Shown: positions 17,291-26,226 of the stretch, piece by piece
How positions within the stretch are numbered: position 1 is the first letter of the stretch
Layout of the letters: each line of letters opens with the position of its first letter
Assembly (NCBI GenBank): GCA_963677165.2
Contig: CAXXSX010000002.1
Span: forward strand, 2,232,001-2,296,000
Source: JAFGXT01 sp963677165
Lineage (GTDB): Bacteria; Verrucomicrobiota; Lentisphaeria; Victivallales; SZUA-371
Direction: 5' to 3'
DNA: 64,000 nucleotides
Translations under genes and position numbers: made by a program
Notes under the pieces: generated by a model
Told to the model about the DNA's origin: nothing
What the model saw: only the letters and a program-made list of their open reading frames with translations
The model's database searches: none

Positions 17291-18715
17291 ATGGCGAAAA
17301 ATTTTCCAAAACTAACTCCAAGAGGCAATAAAGGCTACTACTACTTCCGTACCTTTGAAAACGGTAAGGATAAGTGGATTAATACCCGCACCGATGATAT
17401 TACAGAAGCCAGGGCGTACCGGAAGAAAATACTTGGGTCCAAAGAATCTATGCAGGCACTGAGCCTGATCGAAAAAGATTCAAGAAAACTATCCGACATG
17501 TATGTCAAAAGCATTACCGGTAAAGACGAGACCAGTATCCTGCTAGATGAAGCATTCTGCAAATGGACCAGTACCCAACCCAGATATAAACGCATATCAG
17601 AAGGAAGAAGAAATATCCATTCTTCCAGATTTGCGGCATTTGTTGATTGGTGTAAGAATAAAAATCTTGAATATGTTGAACAAGTAACCAATGAGGTTGC
17701 GCTTCAATATGCCTCATACCTTTCTACTGAGAATTACGCAGCCTCGACATATAATGAGATTATTGCCCACCTTTCTAATATTTTCGATACTCTCGATAAA
17801 GTATTCAGGACCTCAAATCGTAATCCTTTCGACAAACGAATTGTTCCTCGTATCAGTGCATCCGACAAAGAGGTTGCAGAACATAAAGCTTTGGAGCCGG
17901 AACAGCTACAAAATGTAATGAATAAAGCAGTTGAAGCTGGACAGGGAATATTGGACCTTTTCATTATTGGGTCTCAAACAGGAATGAGATTAAAAGACGC
18001 AGCTCTTTTGAAATGGAAATCCCTCGATAAATCATTTATTAATATCAAAGCCAGTAAAACCGGAGTAGACGCAAGACCTCCAATAACCAAACATCTAAAA
18101 GAAATGTTTGAGCGAAGGCAGGAGCTAAACCCTGATTCAATATATGTTCTGCCGGAAATTGCCGAAATCTATAACCGTGATTCTTCGACAGTGGCAAAGC
18201 TATGCAAAAAAGTATTTGAATCAGCTTTGGGTAAAGATATGACAATAATTGAAGCCGGAGAAGGCAGAAAGGTAAATACTGCGGTTTATAGTTTCCATTC
18301 ATTCAGGAGTACGTTTATGTCTTTACTTGCCATGCGTGATGTTTCCATTCGAGACGCAATGCGCATTCTTGGCTGGAACACTCCGACTATGGTACAAAAA
18401 TATGAAAGAATGCTTGAAGCTGCCCGTGGCGATTCAGATCGTAGAACATTTGAGCTTGTCAATGAAATTTCTCAGCTTAATTACGATATTCCAGATGCCC
18501 CCGTTCCATTCGAACCAACCCCGCAATCGCTATCCTTTCTTATGAGCAAATACAGCAACGTAGCGATAGGGAAAATATATGGTCTATCAGATGTCGCAAT
18601 TGGACAAAGAATTAAAATATGGGGGCTGAAAAGGGCTAAAAAGGTATTCTCTCCAGACCTGTCAGATCAACAGCTTGAAACCATTCGCCTGGAATTAAAA
18701 AATAAGTTCCATTGA
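17291..18715 (+). CDS. Tyrosine recombinase (integrase)
   Basis: A 474-residue phage-type integrase. An N-terminal arm-binding/SAM-like part is followed by the catalytic domain with R233 (GMRLKD), K256 (ASKTG), H336-x-x-R339 (HSFR), W362 in place of the second histidine (LGWNTP) and nucleophile Y371 (MVQKYERM). A C-terminal extension of about 95 residues has HTH character (SNVAIGKIYGLSDVAIGQRI). It sits beside attL and catalyses integration into and excision from tRNA-Val. The W in place of H is seen in many active members. Confidence 0.95.
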   Translation: MAKNFPKLTPRGNKGYYYFRTFENGKDKWINTRTDDITEARAYRKKILGSKESMQALSLIEKDSRKLSDMYVKSITGKDETSILLDEAFCKWTSTQPRYKRISEGRRNIHSSRFAAFVDWCKNKNLEYVEQVTNEVALQYASYLSTENYAASTYNEIIAHLSNIFDTLDKVFRTSNRNPFDKRIVPRISASDKEVAEHKALEPEQLQNVMNKAVEAGQGILDLFIIGSQTGMRLKDAALLKWKSLDKSFINIKASKTGVDARPPITKHLKEMFERRQELNPDSIYVLPEIAEIYNRDSSTVAKLCKKVFESALGKDMTIIEAGEGRKVNTAVYSFHSFRSTFMSLLAMRDVSIRDAMRILGWNTPTMVQKYERMLEAARGDSDRRTFELVNEISQLNYDIPDAPVPFEPTPQSLSFLMSKYSNVAIGKIYGLSDVAIGQRIKIWGLKRAKKVFSPDLSDQQLETIRLELKNKFH

Positions 18716-18961
18716 TTTCTGACTATCCTGTAATTTCTCGATCAGCGATCTATGCAAATCCAGCAACACCATGTCTGATTTGAATTATTTTTGTGCTCAA
18801 AATAACTTTTTTTTATAAACCCGCATAAGATTTTTCCTCCTTTGTGCCATTAGAAGACAAAGCAATTCAACCAAGTCGTTGTTCTGCTTTATCCAAATGC
18901 TGAGCTCCGCAAATGGTAAATAGATTACTAAACATAATAAAGACTAAGGAGATGATAAATC

Positions 18962-19240
18962 ATGAAAGATGCAAAAGATGCAGTTATCGCAAGAGTTATT
19001 GATCCGTCAACGCCACAGGAACATATAGAATATGCCTTGGCAATATTAACGGGTAAAAGAAAAATTGATCAGGAGCGTATAAGTGGATTTATATCGGATA
19101 CAGAAGCCTGTAAATATGCCGGAGGGATTGCCCATTCAACCTTATGGCGCTGGAGACAGCAAGGTTTACAGTCTTATGAAGTAGGAGGGCGCAGATTATA
19201 CCGTCCTTCGGATTTGGATAAGTATATTATTGGTGGATAA
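18962..19240 (+). CDS. Excisionase-like HTH protein
   Basis: A 92-residue protein with a MerR/excisionase-type winged helix in its C-terminal half (TEACKYAGGIAHSTLWRWRQQGL then GGRRLYRPSDLDKYI). A strong AAGGAGAT site precedes the ATG. Position just after the integrase suggests a recombination directionality factor or a regulator of the element. Confidence 0.72.
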   Translation: MKDAKDAVIARVIDPSTPQEHIEYALAILTGKRKIDQERISGFISDTEACKYAGGIAHSTLWRWRQQGLQSYEVGGRRLYRPSDLDKYIIGG

Positions 19241-19246
19241 GTTCTG

Positions 19247-19276
19247 AAAGCCTCCGTTATCCATACGGGGGCTTTT
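19247..19276 (+). terminator. Terminator after excisionase-like gene
   Basis: Stem AAAGCCTCCGT/ACGGGGGCTTT with a seven-base loop and one G-T pair, ending in TTTT. Confidence 0.8.
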
Positions 19277-19667
19277 CTCCCCAAATATCGTCTGAATGAT
19301 TAATTGATTGATTGTCATTGACATACTTTCCAATACAAAATAGCTTCACTTTTGATTTTCGCTGAAAAGGCATTAGAGATTGATAATAAAAAAAGAAACA
19401 GGTGCGGTTCTATTACATATGTTGATTTGATGATATGTGATGGAATATTTAATCCCAGGGAGGTATGCAGAAATAGCATAATAAAATGGTAGCAATGGTT
19501 GGGAGCTTATTGTTCCTTTTCATTATTAACAAATTAAACAGAACAATAGAATGGATTAAATCCAATGAAAACTAAAAATAAAAAAATCTTTAAGTTGATT
19601 CTTAAGGAAATTCAATACCAGATGGAGCTGGACTCCAGCTGATATTCAGGCTTATAAGGAGAATATT
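19277..19667. promoter_or_regulatory. Control region upstream of ParB-like gene with two dyads
   Basis: About 390 bp without a gene. It holds two perfect odd palindromes: TGGATT-A-AATCCA (19552-19564) and AGCTGGA-C-TCCAGCT (19626-19640), the second 27 bp before the ATG at 19668. They could be operators or ParB-like protein sites; no clear iterons were seen. Confidence 0.45.
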
Positions 19668-20681
19668 ATGAGCAAAGTAAGTGTTTTTAATGATATAATA
19701 AAAGTAAAAGGAAGCGAAAAATGTTTTGAAAATGATATTCTGTTCGATTCAAAAGTCGAAGCAATACAAAAGAAATGTATTCCTGAGAGAGTAGATCATC
19801 TGATAACCTATCTCCAGGAAAAACATCCAGATCAACATGAATTCATTACGGAATTAGTTGAATTTTCCACAAAGATGGCTGTCCAAAACAGTGAAACGAC
19901 AGAAAAAGACAAAAAAACTGTGGTTGAACCGAAAGAAGCAGTTAAAACAGAATTTGATAGAAAATCTAAACACGAAATTATTTTCACGTTGCCTCGCAAA
20001 TCAGAATTGGAAATTCATCCCAAGGCTGATCTTATGCCGATGCAAACTCCCGAGGAATTTCTTGCCCTCTGTGAAGATATCCAAAAAAATGGACTACAGG
20101 AGCCTATAATTCTTTGTAATGACAAAATCATTGACGGAAGAAATCGCTATCAGGCATGCATTAAACTGAACATCCCTATTACTGTAAAAAAGGTAAATCT
20201 GTCAAATGAATCTGATATTCAGAACTACGTTATATCTCAAAACATTTCCAGAAGGCATCTCAATTCTGGTCAAAGAGCAGTGATTGCCTTGAATGAATGG
20301 GATAAGGTTGAAGCTGAATCAATGGCAAGAAAGCGTGGAGAAGACCCTTCGGGAAAAAATTCCCTAAGGGGTAAGACTTCAGAAATTCTTGCAAAAAAAT
20401 ATGGCACAAACGCTAAATACGTTGAATGGGCAAAAGAGCTTCAAGCTAAGAAAACGAAATCGCTTGATGATGTTTTACAGGGTAGTAAAAAACTAAGCAA
20501 TATATATACAGCATACAAATCGCAGACCAGAACAACGACCAGGGATATACCGTTAATAACTATTCCTGAATTTGTATTTTTGGCGCTCATACAAGGCGAT
20601 AGTAAACCAGATGATTTACTCCAGCATATGTCAAAGAAAGTCCAGGATATAGCGCAGAAAGCGTTGAAAAAGGGGGTTTAA
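19668..20681 (+). CDS. ParB-like nuclease/partition-type protein
   Basis: A 337-residue protein. Residues ~120-200 form a ParB/Srx N-terminal domain (QTPEEFLALCEDIQKNGLQEPI, then IIDGRNRYQAC). An HTH-like helical region follows (SRRHLNSGQRAVIALNEWDKVEAE, TSEILAKKYGTNAKYVEWAKEL). Such proteins are partition factors or CTP switches or regulators on plasmids and integrated elements; no ParA was seen, so partition is unproven. The start follows ATAAGGAG. The next gene begins one base after its stop, so the two are coupled. Confidence 0.82.
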   Translation: MSKVSVFNDIIKVKGSEKCFENDILFDSKVEAIQKKCIPERVDHLITYLQEKHPDQHEFITELVEFSTKMAVQNSETTEKDKKTVVEPKEAVKTEFDRKSKHEIIFTLPRKSELEIHPKADLMPMQTPEEFLALCEDIQKNGLQEPIILCNDKIIDGRNRYQACIKLNIPITVKKVNLSNESDIQNYVISQNISRRHLNSGQRAVIALNEWDKVEAESMARKRGEDPSGKNSLRGKTSEILAKKYGTNAKYVEWAKELQAKKTKSLDDVLQGSKKLSNIYTAYKSQTRTTTRDIPLITIPEFVFLALIQGDSKPDDLLQHMSKKVQDIAQKALKKGV

Positions 20682-20682
20682 T

Positions 20683-22272
20683 ATGAATACGGCTACAAAA
20701 CAGAAGGAACTTAGGGATTTTCAGTATTTTTATAGACTTGAGGATTCATTGCTTTTTGATAAACTATTAATTTCACACTATCCACACGAAAGGAAAGTGA
20801 GGGATGAACTATGGAAATCAATGGGTTCCAGCTTTAAAAAGAATAAGCAGGGCAAAAAAGAAATTCTGGGTATCATATTATGTAATCTGAAAGAGGGCTT
20901 GTTGAACCTTCAAACTGTTGCTGTGTCAAAAAATAAAAATGACTATTACAATGGAAGATATTGTAAACTCCATTTAAATTATTTTGACATGGTTGCGGTT
21001 CTGAATAAATTGAAACATACAGGCTGGATTCACATCGCAAAGGGATTCAATAGTCACGATAATTCATCAAAGAGCAGAATGACGAGAATCTGGGCTTCAA
21101 AGAAGCTTGCCACGATATTGCTTGCGGATTTGAGTGGAAAGACCAAGGTATCACATCGCAAACAGAAGGAAGAACTTATTGTTCTGAAAAACTGGAATAA
21201 TAAAAAGCACCTGAGTTTTGAAGAAACGGATTTCACAATAACCTGTAGAAAAAATATTGAAGAATATCATGATTTTATGGCAAGCGTTAAAATTTTCAGT
21301 CATATTTCAATCACTCATCCTTCAATACTTAAAACTATCCACAGAGCTATCCCATTTCTACCAAGTCAATTCTCTGTAATACCACCAACAATAGACAAAT
21401 ATTCAGTCTATGTAAGAGAGTTGTCCAGATATCTAGGTAATATAACTCCCAAGATAGAGTCATTATCACTGTCTGGAATAACCACTCCAGTCAACGCTGT
21501 TATCTATGTAACATCCCACTTACTAAGACGGATAGACTTGGAAGAGCCCATTTCACCGAGAATAAAATTGGTATTTAACAAAAAAAGTTTTATGCGTGGT
21601 GGAAGATTATATTCAGGAAAAAATGGCTGGCAGAACCTAAGTCAAGCTGACCGTAAGAATATTACGTTCGATGGAAAAACTGCTGTTGAAGCTGATTTCA
21701 GCGGAATGCATATCAACATGCTTTATGCTATGGAAAAAAGTCCAGCACCCGAGAAACCTTACTCTATAATTGTGGAAGATGGTGGAGAGCCCATACAGAA
21801 AGGAGACCCCATGCGTGATATCGTCAAGCGTATGACTCTGATTTCTATCAATACAAAAAATGATGCTGAAACAGTGAGGGTGATGAAGGGCATGGAAGAA
21901 AATCTCATAGAGGAAAAGAAAAAGAAAGGCTGGCTTGAAAATAAAGATTTTCAAATGCTGAGCCTGTTAAACTCATATAATTCTTTCTGGGATGGAAACG
22001 ACGAGTTTTGGTGGGACCTTCTGGCGAGGATAAAAACCGCCCATGCTCCAATACAGCAATATTTCTGTTCTGATGCAGGAGGAAAACTAATGAACAAGGA
22101 TTCACAGATAATCATGGATGCTTGTTTAGCCTTGGTCAGACAAGGCATTCCGTGTCTTCCGGTCCATGACAGTATTATTGCTCCGGCAGAAAACCAATAT
22201 GAGCTTTGCAAAGCCATGGATGATGCTTTCTATAAACATATGGAAGCACATTGTAGTATTGAAATAAAATAA
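20683..22272 (+). CDS. Putative single-subunit polymerase-like protein
   Basis: A 529-residue protein of a family I recall only as uncharacterised in phages and integrated elements (GGRLY...WQN...R..I then VEADFSGMHINMLYA). I read polymerase motifs in it. Motif A has D338 (ADFSGMHINML). Motif B is R378-x3-K382-R383-MTL. Motif C is H495-D496-S497 (PVHDSIIAPAE). These resemble T7 RNA polymerase (KRSVMTLAYG; IHDSFGT) and family A DNA polymerases. Its partner is the ParB-like gene one base upstream, so a role in element replication is the natural guess. The N-terminal 300 residues have no assigned domain. Confidence 0.55.
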   Translation: MNTATKQKELRDFQYFYRLEDSLLFDKLLISHYPHERKVRDELWKSMGSSFKKNKQGKKEILGIILCNLKEGLLNLQTVAVSKNKNDYYNGRYCKLHLNYFDMVAVLNKLKHTGWIHIAKGFNSHDNSSKSRMTRIWASKKLATILLADLSGKTKVSHRKQKEELIVLKNWNNKKHLSFEETDFTITCRKNIEEYHDFMASVKIFSHISITHPSILKTIHRAIPFLPSQFSVIPPTIDKYSVYVRELSRYLGNITPKIESLSLSGITTPVNAVIYVTSHLLRRIDLEEPISPRIKLVFNKKSFMRGGRLYSGKNGWQNLSQADRKNITFDGKTAVEADFSGMHINMLYAMEKSPAPEKPYSIIVEDGGEPIQKGDPMRDIVKRMTLISINTKNDAETVRVMKGMEENLIEEKKKKGWLENKDFQMLSLLNSYNSFWDGNDEFWWDLLARIKTAHAPIQQYFCSDAGGKLMNKDSQIIMDACLALVRQGIPCLPVHDSIIAPAENQYELCKAMDDAFYKHMEAHCSIEIK

Positions 22273-22293
22273 CAGGAGGGGGGGAGGTATTTT

Positions 22294-22368
22294 ATGATTA
22301 GTATGAAAAAAACAGGTCATATTTTCATATTCCTTCCTCAATCATTCCTGTATTTTCTGATTTTCTAA
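22294..22368 (+). CDS. Possible 24-residue hydrophobic peptide
   Basis: A short frame (MISMKKTGHIFIFLPQSFLY...) directly after the polymerase-like gene, with an unusually strong site (GGAGGGGGGAGG) 5-10 bases upstream. Whether it is translated is unknown. Confidence 0.3.
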   Translation: MISMKKTGHIFIFLPQSFLYFLIF

Positions 22369-22388
22369 GTTTTTAGAATTAAAAATGC

Positions 22389-22431
22389 TTCGGTGATTGC
22401 TTCGGTAAATCTTCGGAAATCCATCACCGAA
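22389..22431. repeat. Inverted repeat between convergent operons
   Basis: TTCGGTGAT (22389-22397) and ATCACCGAA (22423-22431) are a perfect 9-bp inverted repeat with further TTCGG copies in the loop. It lies between convergent transcripts and may terminate or regulate them. Confidence 0.45.
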
Positions 22432-22434
22432 AAA

Positions 22435-22764
22435 TCACATATTTTCTACTAATTGCCAGAAGCCGATATATATAAGAGAATAGATTATAAGAATAGAATA
22501 ACAGAGTTTTCGTCTGAAGTATGCCCAGAATAAACGGACCAAAATCAAGTAATATAATATACCTATGTATTCAGCCTTAATTGTCCCTGGCAAACATAGG
22601 CAGGGAGTGGTTGGTAAATACCCCAGAAAGAGCAGAACCATAAATATGATAAACATTTCTGGAGGTGCCTTAGGCGTTTTCCTTGATTTATTCTCGGAAT
22701 TCTGTTCAGGCATTAAATCTGTATTTTCCACTGTGTTGCGTCTTCCCCGAAGAATCTTTAGCAA
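22435..22764 (-). CDS. Small membrane protein downstream of kinase
   Basis: A 109-residue protein: hydrophilic basic N-terminus, then at least two hydrophobic segments (MFIIFMVLLFLGYLP; a long aromatic/aliphatic stretch near the C-terminus). It starts 15 bp after the kinase stop and is probably the third gene of the ECF sigma/kinase operon. No family recognised. Confidence 0.55.
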   Translation of the reverse strand: MLKILRGRRNTVENTDLMPEQNSENKSRKTPKAPPEMFIIFMVLLFLGYLPTTPCLCLPGTIKAEYIGILYYLILVRLFWAYFRRKLCYSILIIYSLIYIGFWQLVENM

Positions 22765-22779
22765 ATTTGCAAAAGGGTA

Positions 22780-25158
22780 TTATCTGTTGATGGAACGTTT
22801 AAAATTATGGGCTTTGATTGATGGATACTGGGATTCCTTTTCCATATCTCTTTTAAATTGTTCTTTTTTTATTTCCAGCCCATAGGCATCTTCATCTTCC
22901 AGCCTAGCGAAATAATGCGTGGAAATTTCATAAAGCTTTTCTTCTGGGAACAGATCAATAATTTCATCGGCAGATTTAAATCGGTCTGTCGGATTGACCG
23001 CACAGCATTTCTTTATGATTTCCAGTAAGTCTGAAATGGGTTTATCGCCAATACCTGGTTCCTTGTTATCGCTTTTCGTATATTCTTCAATATCGTGATC
23101 AAGTCTACTTAAAGAAACATCCTCCCCGTAGAGAATATTATAGATTGTTGCACCGGCAGCATAAAGGTCGTTGCTCACTGCTTGTTTTTGAAGAGTTTCT
23201 GCCAACATGAATTTCTGTGCTAAAAGTTCTGGGGGTAAATATCCTTCTGTTCCTGCCAGATTATCCAATTCGTCAATCTCAGCAACGAGACCCATATCAG
23301 AAAGAACAAGCTTGCCATTAATGAAAATAAGGTTATCTGGCTTAATATCACGATGGACCAGGTTGTGATCATGAAGATCTTTCAATCCCTTGATTATGCT
23401 CATAAAAAGCATCCATGGAGTATGAAATGTTTTTCTGAAGTCATCGTCATCAAGCACGGGATATTCTGTATTTTTATACTTTACTGCCTCAAGAGATATT
23501 GGATGATACTTCTTATAATCGATATGGCATATTCGGAATAAATTATCAGCCAATTCCATAACATAGAAAAAGAAATATTCCTGCTGATTATCAATCATTT
23601 CAGAGCCGCAGCCAACATTAAATATCGGAATCAAAAATGGAGACTCAATATTCCTGTTTTTGTAAAGAAGAATACTGTTGACTTCCTGAATTGCATTGGG
23701 ATTATTAAGATTGACACGCTTTAACGCATAGTAGTCTGTGGTTCCATTGGCATTTTCACGATAAACAATACTTACATCTCCCAATGCCCCTGAGCCCCGA
23801 AAATCTTTGCATACTGTATAATCACTCAATTTTACATCATCAAGAGAATCAATGATTTCTTTGCCAAGGCGATCTTCAAATATATTTATTGGTTCAGGAG
23901 GCTTCATTTCTGGAACAACTTTTATATCAGGAATAGTTTCTGACGGAAAGTCTTTTATTGTCTGGATAAACTCTTCTGCATCATGAAATCTTTGCTTGAG
24001 ATCGGATGAACACGCTTTTAAAATTAAAGCATTTAGTTTCCTGCCTTCTTCCGATTTTAACAATGAAAACGGTGTTTCTGGAAACTTCGCAGGAGGAAGT
24101 CCGGTAAGCGCAGCATAAGCACAGATGCCCAAGGCATACAAATCATTCAGTTGAGAACAATCGTCATATTTTAGCTGATTTCCCAGATCATTTACTGTTA
24201 TTGTTTTATTAATCTGTTCTTTTCCTTCGGGAAAAGAATTTATTTCACTTAGCTTGGGAATACCATCAATAAACAAAACATTCTCTGGACGAATATTACC
24301 ATGAGACAATCCACTTTCATGAATAGCCTTAATTCCATTCAGCAGTTCTTTTAATAAATAGATTACTTGGAAAGAAGTAAGCTCCTCTCCAGCATCAAGT
24401 ATTTGTTGAAGAGTTCGAGGACAATAATATACATCATTATGATAAAGGTTATCAGCAGCTTCTGTTGAATAGAAATAACTGTATTCATATCTGCCACTGG
24501 CAATCTTTCTGGTATCAAGCCCAACATCATAAACTTTAATAAGGTTCTTGTGTTCTGGAAATTTAACTTTTGCCGCAATAAACGATTTTAGCTTATCAAT
24601 ATCTGACCGATGCCAGATTCGGTTCGTTTTCAGAAGAACTTTCCTGGAATTTGATTCAGCTAACATGACTTTATCAGAAAAATCCACAGACAAATTATCA
24701 GATAATATTTTGTACTCTGATAGTATGATATGTTGAATCCCCGACAGAATTTCAGTACCGAAAAGATTACGAATTATTTCCTGTTTGATTGCTTCTTCCT
24801 GCCTAAGTCTTTCTTCCTGTAATTTTAATATATCGTTGAAGTCAGAGCTCAAACCGGATGGCTGATAATATTTGTCAAAAGCGTTTAGAGCTGCTTCGAT
24901 TTCATCTGCAAAGAAGGTTAATCCAACTTCCATAAATCTAGTTAAGAAAGGATATTCAAATTTTACATTGTGTTCATCAAAACAATTATACCCTTCTTTC
25001 ACAGACACATTTTCATAAAAGAAATGCCTTACGAGCTCCTTCCAGTTCTCACAATTTGGAGAATAGAACTCGTCTGAAAACATGGCAAAAAGAGTTATTT
25101 TATCCAGCCCCTGAAAATTATGGTTCTGCCAGAAAACATGTTTATCTAGATCGAACAT
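22780..25158 (-). CDS. Tandem pseudokinase-kinase protein (Hanks-type)
   Basis: A 792-residue protein with two protein-kinase domains. In the first (about 165-405) the catalytic loop reads HGNIRPEN (286-293) instead of HRD, and the DFG position reads SEI, so it should be inactive. The second (about 450-760) is complete: Gly-rich GSGALGDV, K480 (YYALK), HRDIKPDN (602-609), DMG (621-623) and GTEGYLPPE. No transmembrane helix is visible. It overlaps the ECF sigma gene by 13 bp, and that gene pair is a PVC-group hallmark. The pseudokinase may sense a ligand or a partner and control the kinase (inference). Confidence 0.9.
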   Translation of the reverse strand: MFDLDKHVFWQNHNFQGLDKITLFAMFSDEFYSPNCENWKELVRHFFYENVSVKEGYNCFDEHNVKFEYPFLTRFMEVGLTFFADEIEAALNAFDKYYQPSGLSSDFNDILKLQEERLRQEEAIKQEIIRNLFGTEILSGIQHIILSEYKILSDNLSVDFSDKVMLAESNSRKVLLKTNRIWHRSDIDKLKSFIAAKVKFPEHKNLIKVYDVGLDTRKIASGRYEYSYFYSTEAADNLYHNDVYYCPRTLQQILDAGEELTSFQVIYLLKELLNGIKAIHESGLSHGNIRPENVLFIDGIPKLSEINSFPEGKEQINKTITVNDLGNQLKYDDCSQLNDLYALGICAYAALTGLPPAKFPETPFSLLKSEEGRKLNALILKACSSDLKQRFHDAEEFIQTIKDFPSETIPDIKVVPEMKPPEPINIFEDRLGKEIIDSLDDVKLSDYTVCKDFRGSGALGDVSIVYRENANGTTDYYALKRVNLNNPNAIQEVNSILLYKNRNIESPFLIPIFNVGCGSEMIDNQQEYFFFYVMELADNLFRICHIDYKKYHPISLEAVKYKNTEYPVLDDDDFRKTFHTPWMLFMSIIKGLKDLHDHNLVHRDIKPDNLIFINGKLVLSDMGLVAEIDELDNLAGTEGYLPPELLAQKFMLAETLQKQAVSNDLYAAGATIYNILYGEDVSLSRLDHDIEEYTKSDNKEPGIGDKPISDLLEIIKKCCAVNPTDRFKSADEIIDLFPEEKLYEISTHYFARLEDEDAYGLEIKKEQFKRDMEKESQYPSIKAHNFKRSINR

Positions 25159-25754
25159 TCTTCATCCATGAACTTCTTGGCATGTTCTTTTACCATTTTT
25201 CCGACACGGTTTTTTATTGCATAAATATTATTGGGGTTTGTTCCAAATGCCTCGGCAATCTCTTTAGGGGATACTTCTTCAACTACAAGGCTATAAAATA
25301 TCTGAAAAGTTTGAGGTTCAATCATACCTTTTATTTCTTGAAGTGTCTGATTTGCAATATGCTTATTCCATTCTTCGTTCCAGATTTTATCCAGCATAGG
25401 ATCATCATTATCAGCAAGGTCTTCAATACCGAAATCTTCGGATTCAATAGATACATGTTTCTCGGCTGCAGTGTTTCTTTTACTTTTGAATCTCAAGGCT
25501 TTAAAACGGAAAATCTGTTTGAGGTAGTTCCTTAATTTCCCTTTAGACTTATCATATTTAAAAGTTTTGCTTTCACCGAAAAAGGTCAGCATTGTCTCCT
25601 GGATGACTTCTTCGATTTCATGATCATTTAAAGAGTAAGATTCTCTGCCGACCTTAAATAACAATTTGCTGTAGGAATCATAAAATTCCCCCCATGACAC
25701 CTCATCTCCTCGGCACACCCTGGAAAGAAGACTTAGTCTTGTTGTATAAGCCAT
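25146..25754 (-). CDS. ECF-type RNA polymerase sigma factor
   Basis: A 202-residue ECF sigma factor. The region 2 start TRLSLLSRVCRGDEVSWGEFYDSY and IEEVIQETMLTFF are typical of planctomycete/lentisphaeral ECF groups. Region 4 HTH is near the C-terminus (VSPKEIAEAFGTNPNNIYAIKNRVGKM). No anti-sigma gene is adjacent; instead the kinase gene overlaps its end, suggesting control by phosphorylation. It is divergent from the structured leader/pseudopilin transcript, a possible target. Confidence 0.9.
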   Translation of the reverse strand: MAYTTRLSLLSRVCRGDEVSWGEFYDSYSKLLFKVGRESYSLNDHEIEEVIQETMLTFFGESKTFKYDKSKGKLRNYLKQIFRFKALRFKSKRNTAAEKHVSIESEDFGIEDLADNDDPMLDKIWNEEWNKHIANQTLQEIKGMIEPQTFQIFYSLVVEEVSPKEIAEAFGTNPNNIYAIKNRVGKMVKEHAKKFMDEECSI

Positions 25755-25859
25755 AATGTCCTCCTGGTTAAGAATATAAAACTTTACAATGCTTGCTTTT
25801 ATTTTTCAATTATATATTTTTATTAATATTAAATTTTCTAGTATCTGAAAAATAAATAT

Positions 25860-25888
25860 TTGCATTTTTCATCGAATAGATTTATGAT
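25860..25888 (+). promoter_or_regulatory. Sigma-70-like promoter of structured leader/pseudopilin
   Basis: TTGCAT (25860-25865), 17 bases, TATGAT (25883-25888). The predicted start is about 25895, giving a leader of roughly 330 bases before the ATG at 26227. Confidence 0.55.
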
Positions 25889-25984
25889 ATGGTATGACTT
25901 TAAACCAATGAGGAAAAGTTATTAGGGAATAAACAAAAATTACAATTTTAAGATAAGTCATACGTGACTTTCGACAGAACGTTT

Positions 25985-26138
25985 CTCTTGAAAAACCGTC
26001 AATTTTTCTATGTAAGGAAGCTGAATGTTGAAGGTTGCGCTCGTTTATGGGGAGTATGTAAACGGGCGTATTTCTTCGTGCTATTTTGTGGCGCATTCTT
26101 TCATATCCTTACAGGGTTCTTGACGGTACCTTCAAGAG
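25985..26138 (+). ncRNA. Candidate structured leader RNA of unknown class
   Basis: A rod-like fold of about 154 bases. P1a is CTCTTGAA 25985-25992 with 26131-26138. P1b is ACCGTCAA 25995-26002 with 26120-26127. P2 is TGTAAGGA 26011-26018 with 26106-26113. P3 is GAATG 26023-26027 with 26094-26098. A terminal hairpin pairs 26036-26047 with 26059-26070, including two G-U pairs that favour this strand. All outer helices are perfect. It could be a cis-regulatory leader or an independent small RNA; it matches no riboswitch I recognise, and a 6S-like rod is one alternative. Confidence 0.5.
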
Positions 26139-26226
26139 GTGTGATTGGATGCGCTCTTTTTATTTCCATCCAGTCCAAACTTTCTGCCTTTGTAAATATA
26201 AAAACAACAACAAAGGGGGAACTCTT

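Noticed and set aside
19565..19642. 25-codon frame before the ParB-like gene
   Set aside because: No ribosome site, and its end coincides with the AGCTGGA dyad.
26086..26226. Upstream extension of the island pseudopilin
   Set aside because: It reads through the structured leader; the ATG at 26227 has a strong ribosome site and gives the standard prepilin start.
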